In this document: positions 1 to 12,243 of the stretch, one piece after another
How the letters are laid out: the number at the start of each line of letters is the position of its first letter
Numbering within the stretch: position 1 is the stretch's first letter
NCBI GenBank assembly: GCA_963800865.1
Contig: CAWDCL010000004.1
Span: 992,001 to 1,056,000, forward strand
Length of the DNA: 64,000 bases
Reading direction: 5' to 3'
DNA from: JALOKP01 sp963800865
GTDB lineage: Bacteria > Acidobacteriota > Polarisedimenticolia > J045
Notes under the pieces: generated by a model
Databases searched by the model: none
The model's input: the letters and a program-made list of their open reading frames with translations, nothing else
What the model was told of the DNA's origin: nothing
Program-made: the position numbers and the translations under genes

Positions 1-893
1 CGCGCGTCTCGACCGGCAGCGAAGCTGGTGTAGACGTTGGACGCGGTGACTTTTCGGATCACGATGTTGTCGAAGCTGACACGATCCCTGAACTGCACGT
101 CCCCTTCGATGAGGTTCCCGAAGATCGTGTGATTGGCACCGCGTGCAGCAGAGGCATCGATCGCGAACCCCTCGAGCCAGATAAGACGGAAGTTGTCGTC
201 GTCTCGGGTACGCCAGGCGTCGAACGCCCTCGGCGCTCGGGGGGAGAGAACGATGGTGGCGCCCGATCCGAGGATCTTCACCCACGCCTTCCCGTCCGGA
301 GCGAAGCGCGGTACGACCGCGTCGTACCGGTAGCGTCCCGGACGAAGGACGACCGAGCCGCCGGTGCCCGAGACGGCGTCGATTGCCACCTGAATTGCGG
401 ATCCGGCGTCCGCGCCATTGTAAAGAACGCGTCCTCTCTTTCCCCGAGTAGCGTAGCCGTTCCGCGAAGCGGAGACGATCACCTTCGTTTCCCCGCGTCG
501 CCCCATCGTTGGCCTGTCCCGTAGCGCGATCTCGGCCGTGGTTAACTGTGCGATTGCGGACGGGTCGATAATGGAGGCGGTCCAAGTGCCCCCAGCACAG
601 CGATCGATCCGACGCCCCGCACCGTCCCAACACGCAGCGTCCTCGACACAAGAGCGGCCCAGCGGGTCCGGGAGGTCGCATGTCGGGATTCCCGCTGGTA
701 CCCAGACCCCGCTGCGGCATCGCCAGACGCGGCTGCCGCGGTCCAGGACCGCGGCCTGATCGTCCGAGCAGGTCGAGGGCAGACGCGCCCCGATGGGAAG
801 CTCGAGGACGCTCGGGGAGGCGCCGTACGAGGACAATGCCGTCGCCAAGGCCGCTGCAGTGACGGCGATGCGTGCGCAGGGTGCGAACTTCAC
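1..893 (-). CDS. Secreted parallel beta-helix (pectate-lyase-like) protein, 3' end outside the window
   Basis: The minus strand is open from a GTG at 893 to the window edge: 297 codons with no stop. The GTG is preceded by TTGGAGG at a 7-9 nt spacing. Residues 1-25 form a signal peptide (basic start, then an Ala/Leu-rich core). Residues 40-100 hold six cysteines (42, 59, 72, 82, 88, 99), which suggests a disulfide-bonded module. From about 155, the pattern YNGADAGSAIQVAIDAV, then GGSVVLRPGRY, resembles the N-terminal cap of the Pectate_lyase_3/tailspike-type right-handed beta-helix fold. Repeating short strands follow (FAIDAS, NHTIFGN, DNIVIRKVTASN). Enzymatic activity cannot be judged because the C-terminal part is missing. 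The likely location is periplasmic or extracellular. The reading frame and signal peptide are seen directly; the fold assignment is inferred from pattern. Confidence 0.72.
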   Translation of the reverse strand, partial: MKFAPCARIAVTAAALATALSSYGASPSVLELPIGARLPSTCSDDQAAVLDRGSRVWRCRSGVWVPAGIPTCDLPDPLGRSCVEDAACWDGAGRRIDRCAGGTWTASIIDPSAIAQLTTAEIALRDRPTMGRRGETKVIVSASRNGYATRGKRGRVLYNGADAGSAIQVAIDAVSGTGGSVVLRPGRYRYDAVVPRFAPDGKAWVKILGSGATIVLSPRAPRAFDAWRTRDDDNFRLIWLEGFAIDASAARGANHTIFGNLIEGDVQFRDRVSFDNIVIRKVTASNVYTSFAAGRDA

Positions 894-955
894 CGCGGAG
901 CCTCCAAGAGCAGGCGCAAGCGAGAGCCCATGTGTCAGGTCGCCATGCTTCGGAC

Positions 956-972
956 AATATAGGGGTCACCCC
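956..972 (-). promoter_or_regulatory. Possible -10 box and palindromic operator for the beta-helix gene
   Basis: On the minus strand TATATT (956-961) lies 62 bases upstream of the GTG start. It is directly preceded by the perfect 11-bp palindrome GGGGTCACCCC (962-972). No good -35 is present at the expected distance, so the promoter would need an activator or an alternative sigma factor. The rest of the 894-1157 gap between the divergent genes holds only C-rich sequence with no other signal that I recognise. Confidence 0.3.
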
Positions 973-1157
973 GGCTGAAACGCCTGTTACCGAGGGCCCG
1001 CGGGTCGTGACTCGGCGGACCCGGCCCGAGCCCTCTCACCCGCTGGCCCCCCCCCGCCCCCCGGTGCTAGCCTTCGGCTCCCACCCCCTCCGGCATCCCC
1101 CGCGGGGGCCTCCGCCCCACCCCCAACTCCGCCCGGGAAACCCTGGCCAAGGCCGAC

Positions 1158-4062
<2,905 letters not shown>

Positions 4063-4107
4063 ACCCGCAGGGCCTCCCGTTATCCCCGCGAGACGCGGCG
4101 TGTCAGC

Positions 4108-4184
4108 CTGTAGGGGCCGGCCTCCGTGCCGGCCCGTTTCGCGGGCCAAGCCGTTCGGGCCGGCACGGAGGCCGGCCCCTACAG
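4108..4184. repeat. Inverted pair of GTAG-type REP elements (BIME-like)
   Basis: Two 26-bp REP units face each other: 4110-4135 (plus) and 4157-4182 (minus), 21 bp apart. With flanking bases the arms are 29 bp and perfect. Each unit is GTAG, then stem GGGCCGGC, loop CTCCGT and stem GCCGGCCC. The conserved GTAG next to an imperfectly repeated palindrome is the known signature of REPs mobilised by REP-associated tyrosine transposases. The pair lies just 3' of gcvP and could also act as a terminator or mRNA-stabilising hairpin. Confidence 0.85.
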
Positions 4185-4229
4185 TCCCTAACGCTCACCG
4201 GATAACGTATTAGTTGCATCGGTGAGCCG

Positions 4230-4259
4230 TTGACATAAGCCTCCGTCCGGTCGTAAAAG
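4230..4259 (+). promoter_or_regulatory. Sigma70-type promoter for the porin gene
   Basis: A perfect -35 TTGACA at 4230-4235 is followed after 18 bp by TAAAAG (4254-4259, 4 of 6 matches to TATAAT). Transcription would begin near 4266, giving a leader of about 43 nt before the porin ATG. Confidence 0.5.
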
Positions 4260-4308
4260 CGCGGACAAGCGAGCCGCGCCTAGACCGGGCGGCACCGGAG
4301 GAGGCTCG

Positions 4309-5403
4309 ATGAGGGAAGGCTCGGCGAGACGGTGGGTGTTCTTTCTCCTGGTGGCCGCGACGCTGTGGCTGGTTTCGCCGCACGCCGCAGAAGCGCAGTG
4401 GCAGATCAGCTCGAAGGACGAGAAGCAGACGCTGAAGTTCGGCATCCTCGTGCAGCCGCAGTACGAGGCGCTCGAGACCGTGACCGCCGATCGCTACTCC
4501 CAGAACATCTTCATCCGCCGCCTGCGCCTGATCTTCGGCGGCAAGATCTCCGATCACTGGAGCTTCTTCACCGAGACCGACAGCCCGAACATCGGCAAGG
4601 CATCCAGTCCCAGCTACACCAAGAACGAACCCAGCATGTACATCCAGGACATGTACATCACCTACAAGTCCAACGACAACTTCATGGTCGACTTCGGGAT
4701 GATCCTGCTGGCGACCTCGTACAACCACAACCAGTCGGCGGCCCAGCTGCTCGGGCTGGACTACGGCCCGTACACCTTCGGCACGTCCACGACGATGCAG
4801 GAGAAGGTCGGACGCGACTACGGCGTCCAGGTCCGCGGCTACCCGTTCGGGAAGAAGTTCGAGTACCGCGCCGGCATCTACCAGGGCTACCGCGGTGCCG
4901 AAGCCGCCAACCCCTTCCGCTACATCGCGCGCGTCGCCTTCTGGCCCTGGGAAGCCCCCACCGGCTACTTCTACCCGGGCACGCTCCAGGGGACCAAGAA
5001 GATCATGTCGATCGGCGCGTTCTACGACGCGCAGAAGGACGCCGATTCCTACGGCGCCGACATCTTCGGCGAGTTCCCGCTCGGCAAGAACGCGATCACC
5101 TTCCAGGCCGACTACGTGACCTACGACGGGGGCACCTACATCCCGGCGATCCGGAAGCAGGCGAATGTCTTCGGCGAGCTGGGCTTCCTGATCGGCGCGA
5201 TCCACCTCACTCCGTACGTGCAGTACGCCGACCAGAACTTCGACGACGACCTCTACGACGACGAGTCCCGCTGGCAGGTCGGCGCGGCCTACTGGATCGC
5301 CAACCACAACCTGAACCTGAAGCTGGCCTACACCAAGATCTCGAAGGACAACTTCCCCGACCGGAACCAGTGGCAGCTGCAGTTCCAGCTGTTCCAGTTC
5401 TGA
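4309..5403 (+). CDS. Outer-membrane porin of the OprO/OprP (phosphate-selective) family
   Basis: This 364-residue beta-barrel precursor has a signal peptide at residues 1-28 (hydrophobic core, cleavage after AEA) and alternating amphipathic strands throughout. The family-typical stretches FIRRLRLIFGGKISDHWSFFTETD and later aromatic-rich strands (YYGVQVRGYPF-like, FQADYVTYDGG, LTPYVQYADQNF) are present. The chain ends in Phe, the usual sorting signal for the BAM machinery. GGAGGAGG lies 6 nt before the ATG. The gene stands alone between two REP clusters with its own promoter at 4230-4259. The substrate cannot be inferred; many acidobacterial and delta-type members are annotated phosphate-selective by fold only. 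Confidence 0.8.
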   Translation: MREGSARRWVFFLLVAATLWLVSPHAAEAQWQISSKDEKQTLKFGILVQPQYEALETVTADRYSQNIFIRRLRLIFGGKISDHWSFFTETDSPNIGKASSPSYTKNEPSMYIQDMYITYKSNDNFMVDFGMILLATSYNHNQSAAQLLGLDYGPYTFGTSTTMQEKVGRDYGVQVRGYPFGKKFEYRAGIYQGYRGAEAANPFRYIARVAFWPWEAPTGYFYPGTLQGTKKIMSIGAFYDAQKDADSYGADIFGEFPLGKNAITFQADYVTYDGGTYIPAIRKQANVFGELGFLIGAIHLTPYVQYADQNFDDDLYDDESRWQVGAAYWIANHNLNLKLAYTKISKDNFPDRNQWQLQFQLFQF

Positions 5404-5416
5404 CGCGACCCGCGGC

Positions 5417-5546
5417 GGGCCGGCACGGAGGCCGGCCCCTACGGCGCCTGCATCACGCAACCTGTAGGGGCCGGCCTCCGTGCCGGCCCGCCCGTCGGCG
5501 TCGCCTGCATCACGCAACCTGTAGGGGCCGGCCTCCGTGCCGGCCC
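5417..5546. repeat. Cluster of three GTAG-type REP elements
   Basis: Units at 5417-5442 (minus), 5464-5489 (plus) and 5521-5546 (plus) are identical to the pair after gcvP. The first two are in opposite orientation with the same 21-bp spacing as the pair at 4110-4182. The last two are direct repeats with a 57-bp period that includes a copied flank (CTGCATCACGCAACCT). The cluster separates the convergent porin and oxidoreductase genes. Confidence 0.85.
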
Positions 5547-5559
5547 GCAGGGCGCCGTT

Positions 5560-6507
5560 TCAGCGGGTCAATGCCGGGTGCCGGTCGCCGCCTCGGGCGG
5601 TGACCGGCGCGTGGCGCAGCCGGTGCACCAGCTCGATCGAGGGGCGCGCGTCTTCGATCCCGAATCCGCGCCCCGCCAGCACCCGCTCGTAGACGCGGGT
5701 GTGCAGGTCGGTGAACCCCTCCGAGAACTCGACCTCCTCGCCGTCCAGCGTCAGCGAGCGGAAGGCGGGGCGCCCGGCCTCGAGGGCGCCGGGCGGCAGG
5801 TCCTTCCCGTCGACCGACAGGAACCAGCGCACCCGGGCCCGCTCCAGCTCGATCAGGCCCCCCATCCGCGCCGGCTCGGCCAGGTGCACCTCGCTCGACT
5901 GCACCTTGCCGAAGATCCAGCCCAGCAGGTCGAAGAAGTGGACGCCGATGTTCATCGCCACGCCGCCCGACTTCTCGTCCGAGCCCTTCCAGGAGACGAA
6001 GTACCACGGCCCCCGCCGCGTGACGTAGGTCAGCACGACGTCGTGCTTCCGGCCCGTCGCGCCTCCCGCCGCCACGCGTTCGCGCAGCGCCAGCAGCGCC
6101 GGGTGCTCGCGCAGCTGCAGCACGGTGTAGACGCGCCGGCCGTACTCGGTCTCCAGCTCGGTCAGCTGGTCGAGGTTCCAGGGGTTGACCACCAGCGGCT
6201 TCTCGCAGATCGCGTCGGCGTGCAGCCGCATCGCCAGCCGCACGTGCGCGTCGTGCAGGTAGTTCGGCGAGCAGACCGACACGTAGTGCGCGCGCTCGTC
6301 CTCGCCCTTCCGGCGCAGCTTCTCCAGGAAGCGGTCGAAGCGCTCGATCTCGGTGAAGAAGCGCACGTCGGGGAAGTAGCGGTCGAGCACGCCGACCGAG
6401 TCGTTCGGGTCGGTCGCCGCGACGAGCCGGTTGCCCGTGTCGCGGATCGCCGCCAGGTGCCGCGGCGCGACGAAGCCGCCGGCGCCGATGATCGCGAAGT
6501 TGCTCAT
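5560..6507 (-). CDS. wlbA: Gfo/Idh/MocA oxidoreductase, UDP-N-acetylglucosaminuronate 3-oxidase type (WlbA/WbpB)
   Basis: This 315-residue NAD-dependent oxidase has the Rossmann motif FAIIGAGGFVAPRHLAAI at the very N-terminus and the catalytic lysine in CEKPLV (about residue 100-105). It shares distinctive stretches with WlbA/WbpB, which oxidise C3 of UDP-GlcNAc uronate in 2,3-diacetamido sugar synthesis: YVSVCSPNYLHDAH, NIGVHFFDLLGWIFGK, EFSEGFTDLHT and the GI(E/D)DARPSIE region. The partner aminotransferase and acetyltransferase (WbpE/D type) are not in the window, so the pathway link rests on family knowledge. The gene ends only 14 bp from a REP element, and the last dozen residues look unconserved. 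Family confidence is high; the exact substrate is inferred. Confidence 0.8.
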   Translation of the reverse strand: MSNFAIIGAGGFVAPRHLAAIRDTGNRLVAATDPNDSVGVLDRYFPDVRFFTEIERFDRFLEKLRRKGEDERAHYVSVCSPNYLHDAHVRLAMRLHADAICEKPLVVNPWNLDQLTELETEYGRRVYTVLQLREHPALLALRERVAAGGATGRKHDVVLTYVTRRGPWYFVSWKGSDEKSGGVAMNIGVHFFDLLGWIFGKVQSSEVHLAEPARMGGLIELERARVRWFLSVDGKDLPPGALEAGRPAFRSLTLDGEEVEFSEGFTDLHTRVYERVLAGRGFGIEDARPSIELVHRLRHAPVTARGGDRHPALTR

Positions 6508-6524
6508 GCCGGGAAGTTAGCCGC

Positions 6525-8114
6525 CTACGGCCGCGCGCGCCACGGCGGGGCCGCGGTCTCGAACATCCGCTCCGCCGGGACGATCGTCACCGACGCCTTC
6601 CCGAGGCCCAGCGGCCACGCGGCGTAGTGCCGGTCGGCCTCGGGGATCTCGGCCGGGACGCCGTCGGCCGGCGCGGCCGGGGTCGGCAGCCCGGAGGTCA
6701 GCTGCTGCCGCAGCAGCTCGGCGTCCTGCGTCACCACGACCGCTTCGTAGCGGTCGGCGCGGAGGTGCCGCACCAGCGCGGCCTGCAGCGTCTCGGGGGT
6801 GAGGGCGGCGAGCCGGGCGTCGAGCCGGGCCAGGCCGTCGGGGGTCCCGTAGAAATGATCGTCCAGCTCCCAGCCCAGCCGCCGGTCGGGGGTCTGGCGC
6901 CAGAGTTGGACGTACGCGCGCAGGAAGTCGCGCTGGCGCTCGAACTCCTCGCGCGGGATCCCCTCGGCGATCATCCGGTCCAGCTCGGCCAGCGCGGCGC
7001 GCAGCGCGAAGGCCGCGTTGGCGGGGGCCACGGACCGGATCCAGAGGCTGGCGTACTGCTGCGAGCGCGGGTGGCCCGGCGCGTGAAAGCGCGTCCCCGG
7101 CTCCTCGACGAAGTGCTCGGCGTAGGCGTAGTCGCCGTAGTTGAGGCCGCGCGCCTCGCGCAGTTCCTCGTAGAGCCGGCCGTAGGGGGTGCGGTGCTGG
7201 CCGAGCCACGACATCGCCACCAGCAGCGCGGCGAAGTCGGGGTGGGCGCGGTTGACGTCGATCGGAAAGCCCAGCGCGATCGACGCCGCCGGCGCCGGCT
7301 TCTCGATGATCACGACCGAAGGCAAGCCGGCCGGCGAGGCCGCCAGGACCGGCTCGCGCTCCGGCAGGCCGGGCGGGAGCGTCGCGAGGTCGGCGCGGAT
7401 CGCCTCCGGCAGCTCCGCCGGGTAGGCGCCGGCGACGCCGAAGCGCGCGTTGCCGGCGCGGTAACGCGTGCGGTAGAAGTTGCGCGCGTCGTCGGGCGTG
7501 AGCGCCTGGAGCCCGCGCACCGTCCCCTCGGGGAGGTGCGCGTAGCGGTGGTTCTCGAACACCAGCAGCTCCAGCGCGCGCCGCGCCAGCTGCTCGTCGT
7601 CGGCCCCGCGCAGCGTTCCCGCGAGCGCTGCGACCTGCGCCGTCCGGAGCCGGTCGAAGTCGCCGGCATCGAAGCGCGGCGCGACGAGCAGGCCGCGCAG
7701 CACCGCGTAGAGCTCGGCCGCGTGCTCCGCCGGCGCCTCGGCCACGAAGGTCGTCGTCTCCTGGTCGGCCCAGCCGCGAATCGTGCCGCCGATCGGGTAG
7801 AGCCGCTCCTGCAGCGCGGAGTAGGTCGCGTCGCGCGTCCCGCCGCCGGCGACGAGCGCGGCGGTGAGCGCGGCCAGCCCCTCCTTGCCCACGGGGTCGT
7901 CGATCGCGCCGACGTCGAACACGACCCGGATCGAGACGACCGGGGCACCGCGGCCGGAGGCCGGCACCGCATCCTCCTCGGGGGCCGCCGAGCCGGCCGG
8001 CGGAGCCGTTTCCCGGGCGCGGCAGCCCGGTACGGCGAGCGTCGCCGCCAGCGCCGCCGCGGCCGCCAGCGCAGCCGGCAGGAGAGCCCACCCGCGACGA
8101 CGCCCGACCCTCAC
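6525..8114 (-). CDS. M16 peptidase-like lipoprotein lacking the zinc motif (non-catalytic partner)
   Basis: A 529-residue M16-fold protein. The N-terminus is a lipoprotein signal (basic start, Ala/Leu core, lipobox AVPGC near residue 31), so it probably sits on a periplasm-facing membrane. Where active M16 enzymes have HxxEH there is GLAALTAALVAGG, with both His and Glu lost. The C-terminal M16 half is preserved, with PYGRLYEELREARGLNYGDY as the conserved R/Y substrate-binding region. It overlaps the catalytic homologue upstream by GTGA (GTG start at 8114, upstream stop at 8111), so the two are translationally coupled and probably form a heterodimer like other paired bacterial M16B proteins. 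Confidence 0.85.
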   Translation of the reverse strand: MRVGRRRGWALLPAALAAAAALAATLAVPGCRARETAPPAGSAAPEEDAVPASGRGAPVVSIRVVFDVGAIDDPVGKEGLAALTAALVAGGGTRDATYSALQERLYPIGGTIRGWADQETTTFVAEAPAEHAAELYAVLRGLLVAPRFDAGDFDRLRTAQVAALAGTLRGADDEQLARRALELLVFENHRYAHLPEGTVRGLQALTPDDARNFYRTRYRAGNARFGVAGAYPAELPEAIRADLATLPPGLPEREPVLAASPAGLPSVVIIEKPAPAASIALGFPIDVNRAHPDFAALLVAMSWLGQHRTPYGRLYEELREARGLNYGDYAYAEHFVEEPGTRFHAPGHPRSQQYASLWIRSVAPANAAFALRAALAELDRMIAEGIPREEFERQRDFLRAYVQLWRQTPDRRLGWELDDHFYGTPDGLARLDARLAALTPETLQAALVRHLRADRYEAVVVTQDAELLRQQLTSGLPTPAAPADGVPAEIPEADRHYAAWPLGLGKASVTIVPAERMFETAAPPWRARP

Positions 8115-9532
8115 GGCCCGGCCGCGCTCCGCTGGACGATCACCTCGATCACGCCGGCGTCCACCAGCCAGCGCGCCGCCGCGGCCTGCACGGCCTCCGG
8201 CGTGACCGCTGCCACGGCCTCTTCGTAGCGTCCCAGCGCCGCGAGGCCGCCGGGGAGCGAGACGTACGGCGCCAGCGCCAGCGCGACCCCCTCCGTCGAG
8301 TCGAGGCTGCGCCGGAACAATGCGCGCCGCCGGCTCCGGACCGCCTCGACGCGCGCCGGTTCGGGGGGGGCGAGGGCGAGCGCCGCCGCGGCCTGGCGCA
8401 CGGCGCCGCGCAGCAGGTCGGCCTCGGTGCCCGGGGAGCCGTCGGCCCGCCCGCGCAGCTCGACGATCGCCAGGTACGGGTCGCGGCGCGCCGGCAGCTC
8501 GACCGTCATCGACTCGGCGACGCGGCGCTCGACGACCAGGTCGCGGTGCAGCGGCGAGACCGGCCCGAACAGCAGCTCGGTCGCGACGTCGAGCGCGGCG
8601 AACTCGGCCGCGCCCGCGCCCTCGGGACCGGCCAGCGCCGGCGCCCGCCACGCCACCAGCACCACCGGCGCGGTCGGGACCGGCCAGTCCGACTTCACCG
8701 CGCCGCGCGGCGCGGACTGCGGCGCCTCGGCCGGCGGCTCGAAGGTTGTCGTCGCGCCGCTCCACGACCCGAAGGAGCGCTCGGCCAGCGCCGCGGCGCG
8801 CCCCGGCTCGACGTCTCCGACGATCAGCAGCGTCGCGTTGTCGGGCCGGTACCACTGGCGATAGAACCCCAGCGCGGCGTCGTAGGCCGAAGCCAGCGCG
8901 GCGACGTCGGCCGCGCGGCCGAGCGGGTCGTGCCCGTAGCCCGCCAGCGGGAAGGCCAGCGAGCGCAGCAGCGCGCGGGCCTGGAACGCGGGATCGGCCA
9001 CCGTGCGGCGGGATTCGCCCTGCACCGCCCCCGCCTCCAGCCGGTAGTCGCTCGCGGTGAAGGCCATCCCGGTCAGCCGGTCGGCCTCGGCGTCGAGCAC
9101 GCGCTCCAGCGCGGCGCCCGGCGCGGTGACGAAGTAGCCGGTCCAGTCGTCGGTCACCAGCGCGCTGCCGTCGGCGCCCAGCGACTGCATCAGCCGGTCG
9201 TAGGCGGGGGCGTCGAAGCGCCGCCCGCCGCGGTGCGCCATGTGCTCGACGACGTGGGCGAGGCCCGAGGGGCCGCCCGCCGGCTCGAGCCGGGAGCCGG
9301 CGCGCACGATCGTCGCGACGGTCACCAGCCCGGTGCTCTCGTACGGCACGACGATCACCGCGAGGCCGTTGCCGAGCACCCGCTCCTCGGCCGCGAACGG
9401 GAGCATCTTCGGAGCGCCCGGCGGCTTCGGGACGCTCGGCGTGCCCGGCGCGTCCGGTGCTTCCGCGCGCGCGGGTGCCGCGGCGAGGGCCAGGACTGCG
9501 GCGAAGGCGAGGGACCAGGCGGCGACGTCCAA
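8111..9532 (-). CDS. Secreted M16 zinc peptidase, catalytic partner
   Basis: This 473-residue protein has a TTG start at 9532 supported by GGAGGA 5 nt upstream; no better start gives the signal peptide (residues 1-23, cleavage after ARA). The M16 zinc motif HVVEH is at residues 93-97, in SGLAHVVEHMAHRGG, with a downstream acidic ligand in the GAVQGESRR region about 75 residues on. The VLGNGLAVIVVPYEST opening is typical of the family. It overlaps its non-catalytic paralogue by four bases. It is divergent from the M1-like peptidase gene across only 39 bp, so the three exported peptidases may share a control region. Confidence 0.88.
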   Translation of the reverse strand: MDVAAWSLAFAAVLALAAAPARAEAPDAPGTPSVPKPPGAPKMLPFAAEERVLGNGLAVIVVPYESTGLVTVATIVRAGSRLEPAGGPSGLAHVVEHMAHRGGRRFDAPAYDRLMQSLGADGSALVTDDWTGYFVTAPGAALERVLDAEADRLTGMAFTASDYRLEAGAVQGESRRTVADPAFQARALLRSLAFPLAGYGHDPLGRAADVAALASAYDAALGFYRQWYRPDNATLLIVGDVEPGRAAALAERSFGSWSGATTTFEPPAEAPQSAPRGAVKSDWPVPTAPVVLVAWRAPALAGPEGAGAAEFAALDVATELLFGPVSPLHRDLVVERRVAESMTVELPARRDPYLAIVELRGRADGSPGTEADLLRGAVRQAAAALALAPPEPARVEAVRSRRRALFRRSLDSTEGVALALAPYVSLPGGLAALGRYEEAVAAVTPEAVQAAAARWLVDAGVIEVIVQRSAAGP

Positions 9533-9571
9533 GCTTCCTCCTCCCGGGGGCGTCAGGCTAACATCCGTGCC

Positions 9572-11786
9572 ATGAGAACGCTGCCGCGCCCGCTCGCTCC
9601 CCCGGCTCTCCTCGCACTCCTCGCGCTCCTGGTACCGGTCGCGGTCTTCGCCGCCCCGTTCCCGCCGGCAGCAGCTGCGCCCGCGGCCGGCGCCGCCGCC
9701 CCGGAAACCGCGATCACGCGCCACGAGCTCGCGGTCACGCTCGACCCGGCCCGGCGCGTGCTGGAGGGGACGGCGCGGCTGACCGTCGCTCCCGGGGCGA
9801 AGCAGGTCACGCTCGCGCTCGGCGCGCCGTACGCGATCACCGAGGCCCGGCTCGTGCAGCCCGGCGCCGAGAAGAAGCTCGCGCTCCCGGCCCCGCGGCT
9901 GCGTCCCGCGCAGGGTGAAGACTCCCCGGCCCAGCTCTGGACATTCGAACCCGGCGGGAGTCCATCGGGAGAGAGGGTGCTGAAGGTCACCTGGTCGGGG
10001 CCGCCGCCGGAACTCCCCAAGGAGGTCCAGTTCAGCCGCGAGGAGATCGCCGGGATGCCGGACGGCTACCTCGCGCCCGAAGGGGCGTTCCTGTCGCCCG
10101 GGCGCCGGCTGGTACCCGACCGGGACGCAGGTGCGCAGCCAGTTCACGCTCGAGGCCCGGGTCCCGGCGGCGTGGCGCGTCGTTTCCGAGGGGCGGCGCG
10201 ACCCGGCCGGCGACGAGGCGCAGGGCGAGTGGCGCGTCGAGCGCTACGACGCCACGCACCCGGTCGAAGGGATCCACCTCGTGGCCGCGCCGTGGAAGGT
10301 GCAGCAGATGGAGTGGGAGGGGCAGCGGCTCGCGGTCTACACCCTGCCCGACACGCCCGACGACCTCGGCCGCAGCTACCTCAACGCCGTGCAGTCCTCG
10401 CTCGAGCGCTACACGAAGCTCGTCGGCCCGCACGCCTGGCCGCAGTTCGTGGTCGCCGAGCACATCCTGCCGACCGGCTACGGGATGCCGTCGTTCACGC
10501 TGCTCGGGGCAGGCGTGATGCGGCTGCCGTTCATCATCCGGACCAGCCTGCCGCACGAGGTGCTGCACGACTGGTGGGGCAACGGCGTCTACGTCGACTA
10601 CGCGCAGGGGAACTGGTGCGAGGGGCTGACGGCCTACATGGCCGACCACGCGCTGGCCGGCGAGGACACGAAGGGGGGCGACGTCGACTACCGGCGCCAG
10701 ATCCTGCGCGACTACTCGGAGTACGTCACGCGCGCCGGCGGCGCGACCGAGCCCGCGGTTGCCGAGTTCCGGGAGCGGCACGACCGCGCGACCCGCGCGC
10801 TCGGCTACGGCAAGGTCGCGATGATCTTCCACATGCTGGAGGAGCGCGTCGGCAGCGAGCGCTTCCAGGAGGCGCTGCGCGCGTTCTACGCGGAAAAGAA
10901 GTACCAGCGCGCCGGCTGGAGCGACATCGAGGAGGTCTTCTCGCGGGTCTCGAAGGAGAACCTCTCGTCCTTCTTCAAGCAGTGGGTCGGGCGCCCGGGC
11001 GCGCCGTCGCTGGTGCTCGAGCGGGCCGAGGTGAAGACCGCAGGCGACCAGTTCCGGACCGAGGTCGCGGTGCGCGTCCCGGGCGGCTGGCAGATCCCGG
11101 TGCCGGTGGACGTCGTCGGCAGCGAGGGCCAGCGGGCGCGCGGGGTGGCCCAGGCGGCGGATGGCGTCGCGCTCGCCACCGTCGTCACCCCCTTCGCGCC
11201 GCAGCGCGTGGAGGTCGACGCCGAGGTCGACCTGTTCCGGCTGCTGACGCCGGGCGAGATCCCGCCGACGCTGGCGCGACTGCTGGCCGCGCCGCCCGAC
11301 CTGGTCGTCGTCGGGACCGGCCGCGGCGAGTCGTTCGTCGAGGCCGGGCGGACGGCCGCCAACCAGCTGGGGCAGGGGAAGGCGCAGGTCCGCCTGGATC
11401 ACGACGTGACGAAGGAGCAGCTCCAGGCGGCGTCGCGGGTCTGGCTGGTCGGCCGGCCCGGGACGCAGTTCACCGCGCTGCTCGCCGGCCGGATGCCGGA
11501 GGGGGTGCTGCTCGGCGACGACACGATCACCGTGGCCCGCACCGCCGCCACCGGGCCCGACGCGGCGGCGGTGATCGTGATCGATCACCCCGCGCCGGGC
11601 GCCGGCGCGCTGGGGATCGTCGACGCGACCAAGCCCGAGGGGCTGGTCTTCACCGCGCGCCGGCTGACCCACTACGGCAAGTACTCGTACCTGCTGTTCG
11701 CGGGGAGCCAGGCGACGGTGAAGCAGATCGCGCCGCCCGCCGAGCAACCGCTCGTGCGCGCGGTCGCTCCCGCCGCGGCGAAGTGA
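9572..11786 (+). CDS. Exported M1-family (gluzincin) aminopeptidase-like protein; one frame change
   Basis: Corrected length is 737 residues. A signal peptide occupies residues 1-28. The M1 zinc motif HEVLH is encoded at 10554-10568, with the third ligand Glu 18 residues later in GNWCEGLTAY. The usual GxMEN substrate loop is replaced by GYGMPSFTLLG, so exopeptidase specificity is doubtful. An additional C-terminal domain (from about 11270) carries DLVVVGTGRG and VIVIDHPAP segments of unknown role. The frame shifts near 10100; removing one G from the GGG of CCCGGGCGCC restores SPGAGWYPTGTQVRSQFTLEA. Homologues are often annotated M1 peptidase in Bacteroidota and Acidobacteriota. It is probably a periplasmic enzyme working with the neighbouring M16 pair. 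Confidence 0.82.
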
Positions 11787-11793
11787 GGCGCGC

Positions 11794-12243
11794 GTGACGG
11801 AGGGCGACGACCGGCAGGTCTTCGAGGCGCTCGCCGGCGCGGGCCGCGGCGCGCTGCGTGCGCTGTGGGCGCGCCGCGACGAGCGCGAGGCGCTGCACCC
11901 CACGGAGCGGCGGCTGCTGGAGCTGCTCGAGAGCCACCGCGAGTACCGCCCGTTCTGGGAGGGGGCCGATCCGGGCCCGGAGGAGAACCCCTTCCTGCAC
12001 GTCGTGATGCACGAGGTGATCGACCGCCAGGTGGCGAAGGACGATCCGCCCGGCTCGCGCGAGGCGTTCGAGCGGCTGGTCAACGCGGGGGTCGACCCGC
12101 ACGACGCCCAGCACCTGATCCTCGAGGTCTTCGCCCGCGCGATGCACGAGCTGATGGCCGGCGGGAAACCGCTCGACCCGGAGCTCTACCGCGAGCGGCT
12201 CGCCGCGCTCGATCCCGGCTCCGGCTCCGGCGAGACGACGTAG
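11794..12243 (+). CDS. DUF1841 family protein
   Basis: A 149-residue soluble protein starting 7 bp after the M1-like gene and probably co-transcribed with it. The central region NPFLHVVMHEVIDRQVAKD followed by VNAGVDPHDAQHLILEV matches the DUF1841 pattern of spaced His and acidic residues (HxxxH, then DxHxxxHxxxE), which could bind a metal. No function is established for the family. Its 3' end overlaps the convergent membrane-protein gene by 58 bp. Confidence 0.75.
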   Translation: MTEGDDRQVFEALAGAGRGALRALWARRDEREALHPTERRLLELLESHREYRPFWEGADPGPEENPFLHVVMHEVIDRQVAKDDPPGSREAFERLVNAGVDPHDAQHLILEVFARAMHELMAGGKPLDPELYRERLAALDPGSGSGETT

